A DNA stretch of 64,000 nucleotides from Thalassorhabdomicrobium marinisediminis (GTDB lineage Bacteria > Pseudomonadota > Alphaproteobacteria > Rhodobacterales > Rhodobacteraceae), in NCBI RefSeq assembly GCF_003072065.1, contig NZ_QCYG01000011.1, positions 1-64,000 on the forward strand, read 5' to 3'. The notes under the pieces were generated by a model that was not told the DNA's origin, did not search any database, and saw nothing but the letters and a program-made list of their open reading frames with translations. The position numbers and the translations under genes are program-made. Below, one piece after another: positions 16,956-26,020 of the stretch. Every line of letters starts with the position of its first letter. The stretch's first letter is position 1.

Positions 16956-17732
16956 TCAATGAGAGCAGACCATGGAAACGACACGCTCTCCAACCGTCAG
17001 ATGAACTCCCTCCGCGCGGGAGTAGATGCCGAAACTCGCCTTGCGGCCTGAGGTGCGCTCCCGGCTCATCGTCGCGATCGTGTAGAGTGGTTCACGGGCA
17101 ACCTGTGCTGTTTCCCGGCTGATGTTCGGAAGCACGCAGCGGACCGATGGCTCAGTCAGGACAAGGCGGGCATCCCCAAAATCGATTGTCGAAACCTCTT
17201 CCTCTTGCCAGGCGTGCTCAACGGACAGAATCACATTCGGGCGAAAGCGTTCGATCTCAACCGTCGGCTGGCCTTTGTCGGCCAAGCGGTCGTTCAACGC
17301 CGCGTGCGACTTGTCTGAAACGACGTGAACCGGGTTAAGTTTGGGCCAACGGTGGGCGGCCTCTCCGACCCGGACCAAACGCACGGCATGGCCCGTCCAG
17401 TCCGAGATTGCCTCGGCCATTTCGTCGCCCGCGTCCACCGCCGGAAAATCGAACCCGTATTGCATGACGCAGCGGTCCCGCCCTGCATGGTCCGCGTCGA
17501 TGTTCACCGTCTCGCCCGCACGGTTGCGGACACTCAACTTTTCTCCGTCCAGTTTTGCGGACAAGAGCGTCAATTGCGGAATGTCGCCTTGCCACCGCAC
17601 CTGATCATCATCCGCTACCACGATCCATTCGCGGTCGCCTCTCAGGGATCCGGAGGGAGTGATAACGGCCGATCTCACCGGCATGCCGCCAACGGATTTC
17701 ACCGGATAGATATGCAGGGCTTCGATCTTCAT
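16956..17732 (-). CDS. MOSC domain-containing protein
   Basis: A 258-residue protein with the N-terminal beta-barrel domain (MKIEALHIYPVKSVGGM) and a MOSC domain. The conserved Cys is in EPSVRCVLPNIS, with RFRPNVIL before it. MOSC proteins such as YiiM, YcbX and mARC bind or receive molybdenum cofactor or sulfur, and YcbX/mARC-type enzymes reduce N-hydroxylated compounds. The start overlaps the kinase stop as ATGA, so it is translationally tied to the sugar operon. That is an unexpected position for a molybdenum-related protein. Length and layout are typical. Substrate unknown. Confidence 0.85.
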   Translation of the reverse strand: MKIEALHIYPVKSVGGMPVRSAVITPSGSLRGDREWIVVADDDQVRWQGDIPQLTLLSAKLDGEKLSVRNRAGETVNIDADHAGRDRCVMQYGFDFPAVDAGDEMAEAISDWTGHAVRLVRVGEAAHRWPKLNPVHVVSDKSHAALNDRLADKGQPTVEIERFRPNVILSVEHAWQEEEVSTIDFGDARLVLTEPSVRCVLPNISRETAQVAREPLYTIATMSRERTSGRKASFGIYSRAEGVHLTVGERVVSMVCSH

Positions 17733-18754
17733 GGGGTATCTCCGTCGTTTCGGCCAGTCGTTTGAAAGAAACGCCTGTCTGGCAATGTCGAAGTGATGGT
17801 GTGGCGGTCCACCCGAGTGGCATCGGCCAGATCCAACGCGAGCGCCACCGCCCCGACCACCGGTATCGCATTCGCTTCCTCACGGCGGGCGGCGGGAAAG
17901 CGGCCTTGGAATATCTGCCAGACGCGATCTTTCATCAGCTCGGATCCGGACTGGAATACGCCCCCGGACAACAGCAAGGTGACGGGCGCACCGCTGGCGA
18001 TCCCGACCTTGCGCGCGGCCACCCGGGCATAATCGGCAAGCTTGTCCGCATGGGTCAGAACGATATCCCGGGCCACAGGGTCAGCCTCCTCGGCGGCGCG
18101 AACCAGACGCGGCGCGAAATAGCCGATCTCTGCGGGCCGTGAAGCCATCCGACCTGTAAACCGGTGCAACAGCGCTTCGACATCCGCGACGCCGAAATGC
18201 GCTAAAGCTTCTGCCGTCAGCGCTGTCGCGGGTCCGATGCCCAACTCAGCCAAATAGACAGCTTCAAGCGCGGCCTCGGCCAGCTCGACCGCACCCTGCG
18301 TGCGTTGCCAGAAGCTGGAATGCCATGTGACGCCCCCGGCACTGCGGGCACTGACGGCGGCCCCCGTGCCGCAAACAACCGCAACCGCCGCACCGGCCTC
18401 GCTCAGGGACTCCAGCCCGCCAATTCCGTCATTCACGACAGAAAAACGCTGCGCTGGAAGACACCCAAGCCCCAATTCCGCGCGTTTGCTGTGCCAATGT
18501 TCGAAATCTTCCGGCCAGTCAGCACCTACAAGACTCAAGGTTGCGGCCAAGATGTGTTCCGGTGCAATGGCCGCGTCGGCGACGGCCTGTGCGATGGCAT
18601 CGGCCACATGGCTTTCCGCGCGCGTCGTCTGATAGATATCCGCGTTGCCAGAGCGCCCTGCCCCCACGACCGTGCCGTCATCACACCGAGCCACAAGCGC
18701 GACCGTTTTTGAGGCTCCCCCATCGACGCCCAAGACGTAGCCGCCATGCCTCAT
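17729..18754 (-). CDS. BadF/BadG-type ATPase, N-acetylglucosamine kinase-like
   Basis: A 341-residue member of the ASKHA kinase fold. The phosphate-1 loop is YVLGVDGGASKTVALVA, the second phosphate region is AAVAVVCGTGAAVSA, and the adenosine motif is PVTLLLSGGVFQSG. This family includes eukaryotic-type N-acetylglucosamine kinases and bacterial glucosamine kinases. Next to a GH4 6-phosphoglycosidase and a NagB-like deaminase, phosphorylation of an amino sugar is the best inference. The start overlaps the nagB-like stop as ATGA and the stop overlaps the MOSC start in the same way. BadF-family members in benzoyl-CoA reductase are unlikely here since no partner subunits occur. Confidence 0.8.
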   Translation of the reverse strand: MRHGGYVLGVDGGASKTVALVARCDDGTVVGAGRSGNADIYQTTRAESHVADAIAQAVADAAIAPEHILAATLSLVGADWPEDFEHWHSKRAELGLGCLPAQRFSVVNDGIGGLESLSEAGAAVAVVCGTGAAVSARSAGGVTWHSSFWQRTQGAVELAEAALEAVYLAELGIGPATALTAEALAHFGVADVEALLHRFTGRMASRPAEIGYFAPRLVRAAEEADPVARDIVLTHADKLADYARVAARKVGIASGAPVTLLLSGGVFQSGSELMKDRVWQIFQGRFPAARREEANAIPVVGAVALALDLADATRVDRHTITSTLPDRRFFQTTGRNDGDTP

Positions 18755-19473
18755 GGCCCGTCCCAGGCAGCACGATCCGCCAGAACAAGGGCGTCGGGAT
18801 GGTCCTGGAACAACGAGGCAGGAACGTCGGGCGTTACGGGACCCTCAATCGTTTTGCGTAGAATTGCATGCTTATGCGCGCCGGTGACCACGAAGATCAC
18901 CTTGCGGGCTGCCAAGAGTGGCGCCATCCCCAGCGTCAATCCCTGCTTGGGCACGTCAAGACCGTCCCAATAGCCGGCATTGCTGTTCAGGCTGTCAGCC
19001 GTGAGGGTCACGGCGCGGGTCGGTGCGTCAGCGCCCGATGGCGGTTCGTTAAAGGCGACATGGCCGTTTGGCCCCAACCCCAGGACCGCAAGGCCAAGAC
19101 CACCCGAGGCAGCGATGGCACCGTCATATCGACGGCATTCCGCCGTCACATCCTGCGTCATCGCGTCGAACTTCCCGGCGCGGTCATTGCCAATGTCCAA
19201 GGGACGAAGGAACGCCTCTTCCATCCAGCGCCAGAGCGAACGGGGATCGTCCTCGGGGATGCCAAGGTAGGTGTCGAGCTGGAACACCTTCACCGTATCG
19301 GTGTCTACCTGCCCCCGCCGGCGAAGCTTGGCCAGTTGTTCATAAAGGGCAATGGGCGATCTGCCTGTGGCAACCGTGATTGCCATCTGCGGATCCTGCG
19401 TCAGGGCCTGTGCTGTCAGCTTGGCCCCTTCCACAGCGAGCAGACCAGCGTCATCAAAAATCCTGACCTGCAT
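18751..19473 (-). CDS. nagB: Glucosamine-6-phosphate deaminase-like protein
   Basis: A 240-residue NagB/RpiA-fold protein. The sugar-phosphate binding loop is TVATGRSPIALYEQL, and the family catalytic region is LGLGPNGHVAFNEP. It converts glucosamine-6-phosphate to fructose-6-phosphate and ammonia if it is a true NagB; 6-phosphogluconolactonases share the fold but lack the GHVAFNEP pattern. The ATG is fused to the stop of the upstream GH4 gene as TGATG, so I rejected the longer upstream frame. It is encoded with a sugar transporter and kinase. No N-acetylglucosamine-6-phosphate deacetylase (nagA) gene is in the cluster, which bears on the substrate. Confidence 0.8.
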   Translation of the reverse strand: MQVRIFDDAGLLAVEGAKLTAQALTQDPQMAITVATGRSPIALYEQLAKLRRRGQVDTDTVKVFQLDTYLGIPEDDPRSLWRWMEEAFLRPLDIGNDRAGKFDAMTQDVTAECRRYDGAIAASGGLGLAVLGLGPNGHVAFNEPPSGADAPTRAVTLTADSLNSNAGYWDGLDVPKQGLTLGMAPLLAARKVIFVVTGAHKHAILRKTIEGPVTPDVPASLFQDHPDALVLADRAAWDGP

Positions 19474-20783
19474 CAACCGCCCCCCCCGTCGACGAGCCGC
19501 GCGGGCAGATGCGCGGATTGCGCTTGCGCCATTTCCGCATAGAGCGCTTCGGCAACCGGGAGAGACGGCACCAGCGGATTTGCCGCCAAGGCTTGAACAG
19601 CCATCTCCCTTGAGCCGTGCCACGCGGCTTCCGCGGTCAACAGCTGGTAGCTCGCAAGGGCTGCGACGAGCCCCTGCACGTTGGCGGGCACGGGCCCGGA
19701 GGCGATGGGTCGTGCCCCGCGACGGCCCACGAGGCCAGGCACTTCGACGACCAGATCGTCGGCAAGGCCCTGGATCGCACCGCAGTTCGGCACATTGACG
19801 GGCCAGACCTCAGCCTTGTCGTTGGCGATGGCGTCCATCACGTCCACTGCGATCTCCAGAAGGTCCATACCCCCTCGACAGCGTGCCGGATCGAGGGCCG
19901 GGTTGGACGCATCCGCCTGCTCGGCATAGTGCGCCCACTGATCGGGAACGTCCGCCGTGATATCCTCGGCGCGAGACGTTGGTGACGATTGCAACTCTGC
20001 AAGGATTTCGTCGCGGAAATAGTAGTATTTAAAATACTGGGCCGGAACCGACCCGAACGTGGCCGTCATATGCAACAACCGCCGTTCCTGGGCTGTCATC
20101 CCTGGATCCTGCGCCCGCTCCTGGAAGGCAGCGCGAACCTTTTCGATAAGATCGTCCCCCGCATGTTCATGATGGATGGACCACGACCCGTGGTTCAGGC
20201 CGATCATCGTCACATCAAGCTGTTCGGGGTCGAGCTGCGCCGCTTCGGCCACTTCGCGGGGAAAGATGATCGGCCCTTCGCAGAGGGAGATGACCTGCCG
20301 CTGCGCGTAGCTGGCAACCGCCTGTGCCACGATGTTGACCGGATTGGTGTAATTGAGAAGGATCGCGTTCGGGCAGACGGCGTTCATGTCATCCAGCATC
20401 GGCTTCAAGGCCTCGATCGCGCGAAGGGCCATAAAGAACCCGCCGGGTCCCTGGGTCTCTTGCCCGATCACGCCATGACGCAAGGGGATCAATTCGTCCT
20501 GCCGCCGGGCTTCAAACCCGCCCGGACGAAAGCTGGTCAACACAATGTCGGCGTCCCGCAAACCTGCGCGCCGGTCGGTCGTCGCGCTGAATGTGATGTC
20601 GGCCCCTGCACTCTCGGCCATGCGCCGGGACAGACGCAGGATCACGTCAAGATGATCCTCGTCAAGGTCGATCAGAACGACTTCGGACCCGGCGAAGGCT
20701 TCCGCCCGCTCGATGATGCCGCGGGTCACGGCCGGCGCGCGGGTGCTTCCGCCGCCGATATAAGCGATCTTGATGGCTGCCAT
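19473..20783 (-). CDS. GH4 family NAD-dependent glycosidase (6-phospho-glycosidase type)
   Basis: A 436-residue protein starting with the Rossmann motif KIAYIGGGSTRAPAV and containing the GH4 landmarks NYTNPVNIVAQAV and SLCEGP with the metal-ligand Cys. GLNHGSW supplies the metal His. GH4 enzymes use NAD and a divalent metal to cleave glycosides by oxidation at C3 and elimination, and many act on 6-phospho sugars. Sequence cannot tell alpha from beta specificity. In this operon it would release a sugar-6-phosphate or sugar for the adjacent deaminase and kinase. It lies three bases after the gntR stop and its own stop overlaps nagB. Confidence 0.85.
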   Translation of the reverse strand: MAAIKIAYIGGGSTRAPAVTRGIIERAEAFAGSEVVLIDLDEDHLDVILRLSRRMAESAGADITFSATTDRRAGLRDADIVLTSFRPGGFEARRQDELIPLRHGVIGQETQGPGGFFMALRAIEALKPMLDDMNAVCPNAILLNYTNPVNIVAQAVASYAQRQVISLCEGPIIFPREVAEAAQLDPEQLDVTMIGLNHGSWSIHHEHAGDDLIEKVRAAFQERAQDPGMTAQERRLLHMTATFGSVPAQYFKYYYFRDEILAELQSSPTSRAEDITADVPDQWAHYAEQADASNPALDPARCRGGMDLLEIAVDVMDAIANDKAEVWPVNVPNCGAIQGLADDLVVEVPGLVGRRGARPIASGPVPANVQGLVAALASYQLLTAEAAWHGSREMAVQALAANPLVPSLPVAEALYAEMAQAQSAHLPARLVDGGGG

Positions 20784-20786
20784 GGT

Positions 20787-21548
20787 TCAATGCTTCCTTT
20801 CACCGCTATACACGGTTGTGAATTGCGCGCCGTTCTGCGGGCCGGTGGCCGAGCTGAGTTCGAATTTTTCGCCGTGGAAACTGGACAGGCACAGCTCGAT
20901 CACCTCGCCGCTGTCAAGGTTCGTGCATTGCTCGGTCCGTAGCACAGAGGCGGGCGGCACAAGCTTAAGGAGCTCCGCCTCGGCTGGGTTCGCAAGCGCT
21001 GCGCGAATGGTTGTCGTGCCCCCGACGAGGGTGAGGTTGAAATCGCGGCGCAAGGTATCGAAAAGCGATCGTTCCGCGAAGTCGTAGTGCAGTAGCCCTG
21101 GACAGCGATGCTCCGGTAAGTAGGACGTCTGGATCGCAAGGGGCCGATCACCCAGCAACCGCAAACGGCTTAGCTTGGTCACCGGCGCCTGCACGCGCAT
21201 CCCCAAAGCTAACGCGATGTCCTCATTAGCTTCGACCCGCTCCAGCGCCAACACTCGGGTCCGGACATCCTGCCCCTGACTGCGCAGATCTTCAGTGAAG
21301 CCAACCAGCAATCGCAGTTCTTGCCGAAGCGGCCGCTCAGCCACAAAGGTTCCCTTCCCCGAAACGGTATAAAGGACGCCATCGTTGACAAGATCATAGA
21401 TCGCGCGGCGGGCGGTGGTGCGACTGACACCATGCAGTTCGCAAATCTCCCGCTCCGACAGAATTTTGTCGTTCGGCTTGAAGGTCCCGGCAGCGATTTC
21501 TCTCAGGATCGCCTCCCGTACCTCGTCGTGGAGCGTGGCGAGGGTCAT
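20787..21548 (-). CDS. GntR/HutC-family regulator with UTRA domain
   Basis: A 253-residue transcription factor. The N-terminal winged helix (about residues 5-70) has ILSEREICELHGVSRTTARR and the family wing YTVSGKGTFVAE. The UTRA ligand-binding domain (about 80-240) has the usual SYLPEHRCPGLLHYDF segment. HutC-type regulators such as NagR sense sugar phosphates or similar metabolites and repress catabolic operons. It sits inside the operon it likely controls, overlapping the ATPase stop as ATGA. The palindromes near 24453-24477, between the divergent binding-protein and permease genes, are its most likely operator. Confidence 0.85.
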   Translation of the reverse strand: MTLATLHDEVREAILREIAAGTFKPNDKILSEREICELHGVSRTTARRAIYDLVNDGVLYTVSGKGTFVAERPLRQELRLLVGFTEDLRSQGQDVRTRVLALERVEANEDIALALGMRVQAPVTKLSRLRLLGDRPLAIQTSYLPEHRCPGLLHYDFAERSLFDTLRRDFNLTLVGGTTTIRAALANPAEAELLKLVPPASVLRTEQCTNLDSGEVIELCLSSFHGEKFELSSATGPQNGAQFTTVYSGERKH

Positions 21549-22627
21549 CGTGTCAACTCCAGTCTCTTGGTGCTCGCGGCATCGAAAACGGAAATACGGT
21601 CAGCCGTCGCCCTGAGCCGCACCACGGGGTCAAGGCGATCGGCGTCTTCGGGGGCAAGCCGTACTGCGATCCGCTGACCGGCAACCTCGATCCACACCAA
21701 CGTGTCCGCGCCCAAGAGTTCCGCGACCACCACCTTGCCGGTCAGATCGGCGGCCTCACCCTCTTCGCACAGGGCAAGATCCTCGGGCCGTATGCCGACA
21801 ACGATCTCGGTGCCGTCTGCCGCTGTCAGTCCCGGAATTGTCAGGGCGCCATCCGCCAGTTGGGCATAAGCCTGCCCCGCGTCAGACCGGACGACAGCGG
21901 GGATCAGGTTCATGGGCGGCGCGCCGATGAATCCCGCGACGAAAAGGCTGGCGGGCCGATTGTAAATCTCTTCAGGGGTGGCGAATTGTTCGATCACACC
22001 GCCGTTGATCACAGCAATGCGGGTGGCCAGTGTCATTGCTTCAACCTGATCATGGGTGACGTAGATAAACGTTGCGCCCAATCGTTGATGCAGCGCCTTG
22101 ATCTCTACCCGCATCTCGGTTCGCAACTTCGCATCAAGGTTCGACAGCGGCTCATCGAATAGGAACAAAGACGCTTCCCGCACCAGCGCGCGCCCGATCG
22201 CCACGCGCTGACGCTGCCCGCCCGACAGGGCCGATGGCTTGCGGTCCAACAACGGCGTGATCTGCAACAGATCGGCGGCCCATTCGACGCGCTTGCGGAT
22301 GTCCGCTTTCGGCAGCTTTTGCGTTTCGAGACCGAACGACAGGTTGTCGCGGACCCTCATTGAAGGGTAGAGCGCATAGCTCTGGAAAACCATTCCGATA
22401 TCGCGATCGGCTGGCTCGACCCCCGCAACGTTCTGGCCATCGAACAGGATCTCCCCGCTTTGCAGATCGTCGAGCCCGGCAATGGCAGACAACAGGGTCG
22501 ACTTCCCGCACCCAGATGGCCCCAGAAGCACCGCGAATTCCTGATCGGCGATGTCGAGCGATACATCACGCAAGACTTTCAACGCGCCGTAGCTGCGCTC
22601 CGCATTGCGTATGGTGATCTGTGTCAT
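21545..22627 (-). CDS. Sugar ABC transporter ATPase (UgpC/MalK type)
   Basis: A 360-residue ATPase with Walker [21 protein letters not shown]-loop MVFQSYALYPSM, signature LSGGQRQRVAIGRAL, Walker B LFLFDEPLSNLDAKLR and H-loop YVTHDQVEAM. The C-terminal OB-fold TOBE domain (about 235-360) is typical of CUT1 carbohydrate importers. I start it at ATG 22627, with AGGGA nearby, four bases after the permease stop; further upstream sequence belongs to the permease. It energises uptake through the two permeases encoded just before it. Confidence 0.9.
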   Translation of the reverse strand: MTQITIRNAERSYGALKVLRDVSLDIADQEFAVLLGPSGCGKSTLLSAIAGLDDLQSGEILFDGQNVAGVEPADRDIGMVFQSYALYPSMRVRDNLSFGLETQKLPKADIRKRVEWAADLLQITPLLDRKPSALSGGQRQRVAIGRALVREASLFLFDEPLSNLDAKLRTEMRVEIKALHQRLGATFIYVTHDQVEAMTLATRIAVINGGVIEQFATPEEIYNRPASLFVAGFIGAPPMNLIPAVVRSDAGQAYAQLADGALTIPGLTAADGTEIVVGIRPEDLALCEEGEAADLTGKVVVAELLGADTLVWIEVAGQRIAVRLAPEDADRLDPVVRLRATADRISVFDAASTKRLELTR

Positions 22628-22631
22628 ATCA

Positions 22632-23531
22632 TTATCCCTTGATCGCGCCGGCGGTGACACCCCGGACGAAATACTTGCCGGAGAGGAGATAGAGCAGCAG
22701 CGGCGGCAGAGCCGTGATCAAGGTCGCGGCCATGTTGACGTTGTATTCCGGCACACCGATGCGCGTGCCGACGAGCGAAGCCAGCTGCACGGTCATCGGC
22801 AGATTGTCGCGTCCGGCAAAAATCAGCGACAGCAGATAGTCATTCCACACGCCCGTTACGGAAAGGATCAGTGCAACGATAATGATATTTCCCGACATGG
22901 GCAGCACGATGCGCCGGAAGATCCGGAAAAAGCCCGCGCCATCCACCCGCGCGGCCTTGATCAATTCCGGCGGCAAACCCTTGTAGAAGTTGCAGAAAAT
23001 CAGCGTCAGGACCGGAATGCCAAAGATGACATGCACTGCGACGATTCCCGGAAGGCTGCCGTAGATCCCCACGGTCGACGCCATGCGAACCAACGGATAG
23101 ATCATCACTTGATAGGGAATGAACGCGCCCAAAAGCAATGCGGCAAGGATCGCACCGGCCCGGGGCACATTCCACAGCGACAGGGCGTATCCGTTCAGCG
23201 CCGCGAGGCCGACGGACAGCACGGTGGACGGGATCAGGATGATAACCGAGTTCCACAGGCCGGCCGAGATACCCTCGCAGGTTCGCCCGATACAGGCCTC
23301 CCCCCAGGCCCGTGTCCAGGCCGCAAAGCCCGGCTCCACCGGCAAGGCAAAGACCGATCCGGCACGCACCTCCGCGGCTGTCTTGAGAGATGTGGAAATC
23401 ATGATCAACAGCGGGATCGAAAAGAACAGCGCCGCCGTGAAAAGAAACAGATAGAGGCCAAAGTGTTGCGCACGCACGATCGACTGGCGATGCCTCGGGC
23501 TGCGATACCGGGCGGATCGGGCGGCCGTCAC
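22632..23531 (-). CDS. Sugar ABC transporter permease (MalG type)
   Basis: A 299-residue inner-membrane permease with about six hydrophobic segments beginning FGLYLFLFTAALFFSIPLL. The ATPase-coupling EAA loop is seen as KAARVDGAGFFRIFRRIVLP. A GTG start overlaps the upstream permease stop as GTGA, and an in-frame extension further upstream lies within that gene and is ignored. A Cys pair in a periplasmic loop (EACIGRTCEG) is unusual for the family. It pairs with the permease encoded upstream to form the sugar channel. Confidence 0.88.
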   Translation of the reverse strand: MTAARSARYRSPRHRQSIVRAQHFGLYLFLFTAALFFSIPLLIMISTSLKTAAEVRAGSVFALPVEPGFAAWTRAWGEACIGRTCEGISAGLWNSVIILIPSTVLSVGLAALNGYALSLWNVPRAGAILAALLLGAFIPYQVMIYPLVRMASTVGIYGSLPGIVAVHVIFGIPVLTLIFCNFYKGLPPELIKAARVDGAGFFRIFRRIVLPMSGNIIIVALILSVTGVWNDYLLSLIFAGRDNLPMTVQLASLVGTRIGVPEYNVNMAATLITALPPLLLYLLSGKYFVRGVTAGAIKG

Positions 23532-24424
23532 GGTCTGGCCTTCCGAATTCTCTGGATACAGGCCGATAGCAGCAAAATGACCAGCACCGCGAGCAGCATC
23601 ACCGTGGCACCAGCGGAAGCAAGCCCGATATTCGCCCTTTGGAAAAGGTTGTCGACCACGAACTTTGCGGGCAGATCCGTCGAAAACCCGGGGCCGCCGC
23701 CGGTCATGGCCACAACAAGATCGTAGCTTTTGACGACGTTCATAGCCAGCAGCACCACGCACACCAGCAGCACCGGGGTCAACATCGGCAGGATGACCCG
23801 TCGATACATGCGGACCTTGGGAATGCCATCGACGCGCCCTGCCCGCCAAATTTCGGAATCAATCGACCCGAGACCCGCATATACGATCGCCATGACCAGA
23901 CCGGACGATTGCCAGACACCGGCGATCACCAAGGTGAAGATCGCTTTTTCGGGGCTGGAGAGCCAGTCGAAAACAAAGCCTTCAAAGCCAAGCGATCGCA
24001 CGAAGGCCTGCAAGCCCACAGTCGGGTTCAGGAACCACTGCCATGCAAGGCCGGTGACGATAAAGCTCAGTGCGATTGGGTAAAGAAAAAGCGACTGCAG
24101 AAAGTTCCGGCCGCGCACGCCCTGATCGACAGCGATAGCAAGCGCGACGCCGAAAACGAGACACCCACCAACATAGAGCGCGCCAAAGATGAACATGTTT
24201 GCGAATGCCGTGTGCCATCGCGGCTCGCTCCACAGCCGGATGTACTGATCGAACCCCGCAAACTCGTATTTCGGCAGAATACCCGAGGTGGTGAACGACA
24301 TGCCAATGGTCCAACCAATTGAGCCGTAATAAGCGATCAGACAGATCACAACTGTCGGCATGAGCGTGAGTACCGCGGTGCATCCCGCGCTCCACTTGCG
24401 CTTACCCGCTCGTCCAACAGCCAT
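23528..24424 (-). CDS. Sugar ABC transporter permease (MalF type)
   Basis: A 298-residue permease with about six membrane segments, beginning AVLTLMPTVVICLIAYYGS. The EAA loop reads WRAGRVDGIPKVRMYRRVIL. First gene of the minus-strand operon. I chose ATG 24424, preceded by a G-rich stretch; an ATG 30 bases upstream is possible but adds only a non-conserved leader. The promoter and candidate GntR operator lie immediately upstream, shared with the divergent solute-binding protein gene. Confidence 0.88.
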   Translation of the reverse strand: MAVGRAGKRKWSAGCTAVLTLMPTVVICLIAYYGSIGWTIGMSFTTSGILPKYEFAGFDQYIRLWSEPRWHTAFANMFIFGALYVGGCLVFGVALAIAVDQGVRGRNFLQSLFLYPIALSFIVTGLAWQWFLNPTVGLQAFVRSLGFEGFVFDWLSSPEKAIFTLVIAGVWQSSGLVMAIVYAGLGSIDSEIWRAGRVDGIPKVRMYRRVILPMLTPVLLVCVVLLAMNVVKSYDLVVAMTGGGPGFSTDLPAKFVVDNLFQRANIGLASAGATVMLLAVLVILLLSACIQRIRKARP

Positions 24425-24452
24425 CGCGCCTGCCCCCCTCAAAACCTTGCAC

Positions 24453-24477
24453 AACCTGTTATATCAGGTTACAACCT
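24453..24477. promoter_or_regulatory. Candidate GntR operator in the divergent promoter region
   Basis: AACCTG-TTATAT-CAGGTT (24453-24470) is a perfect inverted repeat, and its right arm takes part in a second one, AGGTT-AC-AACCT (24466-24477). HutC-family sites often contain GT-N-TA-N-AC cores, and GTTATATCAGGTTACAAC fits that theme. It sits between the first permease gene and the binding-protein gene, so one site could control both directions. Confidence 0.5.
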
Positions 24478-24553
24478 AAGGTGTCAACGGGCCGACCGGC
24501 TGCTTTGTCAGCCATCGTTCTCGCGGGCATACACGGTTCAGGGAGGAAGAATC

Positions 24554-25798
24554 ATGAAGCATATCAAACGAATGTCCGGAACGGCGGTTGCAGCCCTGCT
24601 CTCGCAAGGGGCGCTTGCGCAAGACGCACCGGAGCTGGACGTTATCCACTGGCTCACCGCCGGAGCGGAACAGGCGGCGATCCAAGTTTTGGCGGACGCG
24701 GTCGAGGCGCGCGGCGGAACTTGGGTCGACTCGGCCGCGCCGGGCGGCGGGGCGGATGCACGGGCGATCCTGATGAGCCGCATCGCGGGGGGCGATGCGC
24801 CCGGCGCTTCATTCCTGGCCCTCGGACCTGAGGCGATCGAGCTGGGCGAAGGGGGTGCGCTTCGCGACCTGCGCGAGATCGCGTCCCAGCACGGCGTTGA
24901 AAATGTTGCACCCGTGATGGTCGACATCTCCAGCACCGAGGACGGATCTCTCTACGCGCTGCCGATCGGGCTCGAGACGCAGAACCTCATGTACTACTCC
25001 CCCGCGGCATTCGAAGCAGCCGGCGTGGACATGCCGCAAAGCTGGGATGACGTCATCGCCAGCGCAGACACCCTGCGCGATGCTGGCATCATACCGGTCG
25101 CGGTCGGCGCTCAGGCTTGGCAGCTTGGCATTCTGTTCACCTCGGTTGTCGTCGGCGAAGGGGGATCAGACCTTTATGCCGCAACTTTTGTCGACAAAGA
25201 CAGTGACACCGCTGGCAGTGCGGACATGGTGGCCGCGTTCGAAACCATGCGGGCGTTGTCCGACATGGCTGATGAAGGGGCGGCGAACCGCGCGTGGAAC
25301 GACACGCTGAACCTGCTGGCATCGGGCGATGCGGCTTTCCAGATCATGGGAAGCTGGGCCGGGGCCGAGCTCGCGAACATGGAGCTGGAACAAGGCACCG
25401 TTTGGGACTGCGCACTCGCGCCCGGAAACGATGCTGTTGTCGTTGAAGGCGCCGGTTTCATGTTCCCCGAACCCTCGTCGGGCGAAACCCGCGCAGCGCA
25501 GGATATCTTCGTCGAAGTTCTGCTTGATCCGACCGTTCAGGCGGAATTCGGTGCCGTCAAAGGGGCCGTTCCACCAAGTTCCACCGCCGACACATCCGCG
25601 ATGTCGAGCTGCACACAACTTGTCGCCGGTGTGCTCGGCAGCGAGGATGGCACTGGCCTGCCGACGATCTCAGCCTCCCTGTCGAGCGACGGGTGGGGCC
25701 AGGTTCAGGATATGCTGGCGAACTTCTGGGCTGACAGCTCCATGAGCGCGCAAGCCGGGGCGGATCAACTCGCCGCCATCATTGCTTCGCAAAACTGA
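24554..25798 (+). CDS. Sugar ABC transporter solute-binding protein
   Basis: A 414-residue periplasmic binding protein (family 1, CUT1 type). The signal peptide covers about residues 1-22 (ending ALAQ). The mature part has the family pattern of an N-terminal lobe (VIHWLTAGAEQAAIQVL), the YALPIGLETQNLMYYSP region and AAFQIMGSWAGAEL. GGAGG lies just before the ATG. It is divergent from the permease-led operon, an arrangement that allows higher expression of the binding protein. The ligand is unknown. The adjacent GH4, NagB-like and kinase genes point to an amino-sugar oligosaccharide. Confidence 0.88.
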   Translation: MKHIKRMSGTAVAALLSQGALAQDAPELDVIHWLTAGAEQAAIQVLADAVEARGGTWVDSAAPGGGADARAILMSRIAGGDAPGASFLALGPEAIELGEGGALRDLREIASQHGVENVAPVMVDISSTEDGSLYALPIGLETQNLMYYSPAAFEAAGVDMPQSWDDVIASADTLRDAGIIPVAVGAQAWQLGILFTSVVVGEGGSDLYAATFVDKDSDTAGSADMVAAFETMRALSDMADEGAANRAWNDTLNLLASGDAAFQIMGSWAGAELANMELEQGTVWDCALAPGNDAVVVEGAGFMFPEPSSGETRAAQDIFVEVLLDPTVQAEFGAVKGAVPPSSTADTSAMSSCTQLVAGVLGSEDGTGLPTISASLSSDGWGQVQDMLANFWADSSMSAQAGADQLAAIIASQN

Positions 25799-25806
25799 TC
25801 GATTTT

Positions 25807-25831
25807 CCCCGGCCGCACATCGTGGCCGGGG
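25807..25831 (+). terminator. GC-rich hairpin after the binding-protein gene
   Basis: CCCCGGCC, nine bases, GGCCGGGG: a perfect 8-bp stem starting eight bases after the stop codon. There is no T-run after it, so it may act as a terminator with help or as a 3'-end stabiliser. Confidence 0.55.
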
Positions 25832-26020
25832 CAATGGCCAAGTATTTTCAGCGCGCGAAAGGGCAACACCTTCTGTGTCTTGCCCGACACCAGCGCCGCG
25901 CCGGTCCCAGCGGAAATGGTGCGGAGGGAAAGCCCCCCAAGCGCCTGTATCGTCGCGGCCGCCAACCGGCACTCTACAGGCTCATGCGCGCTCGAAGTTG
26001 CGAGCCAGACGCCTGTCCGC

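Noticed and set aside
22632-23849. 405-residue permease
   Set aside because: The first 106 residues lie in the upstream permease gene; GTG 23531 with a GTGA overlap is the natural start.
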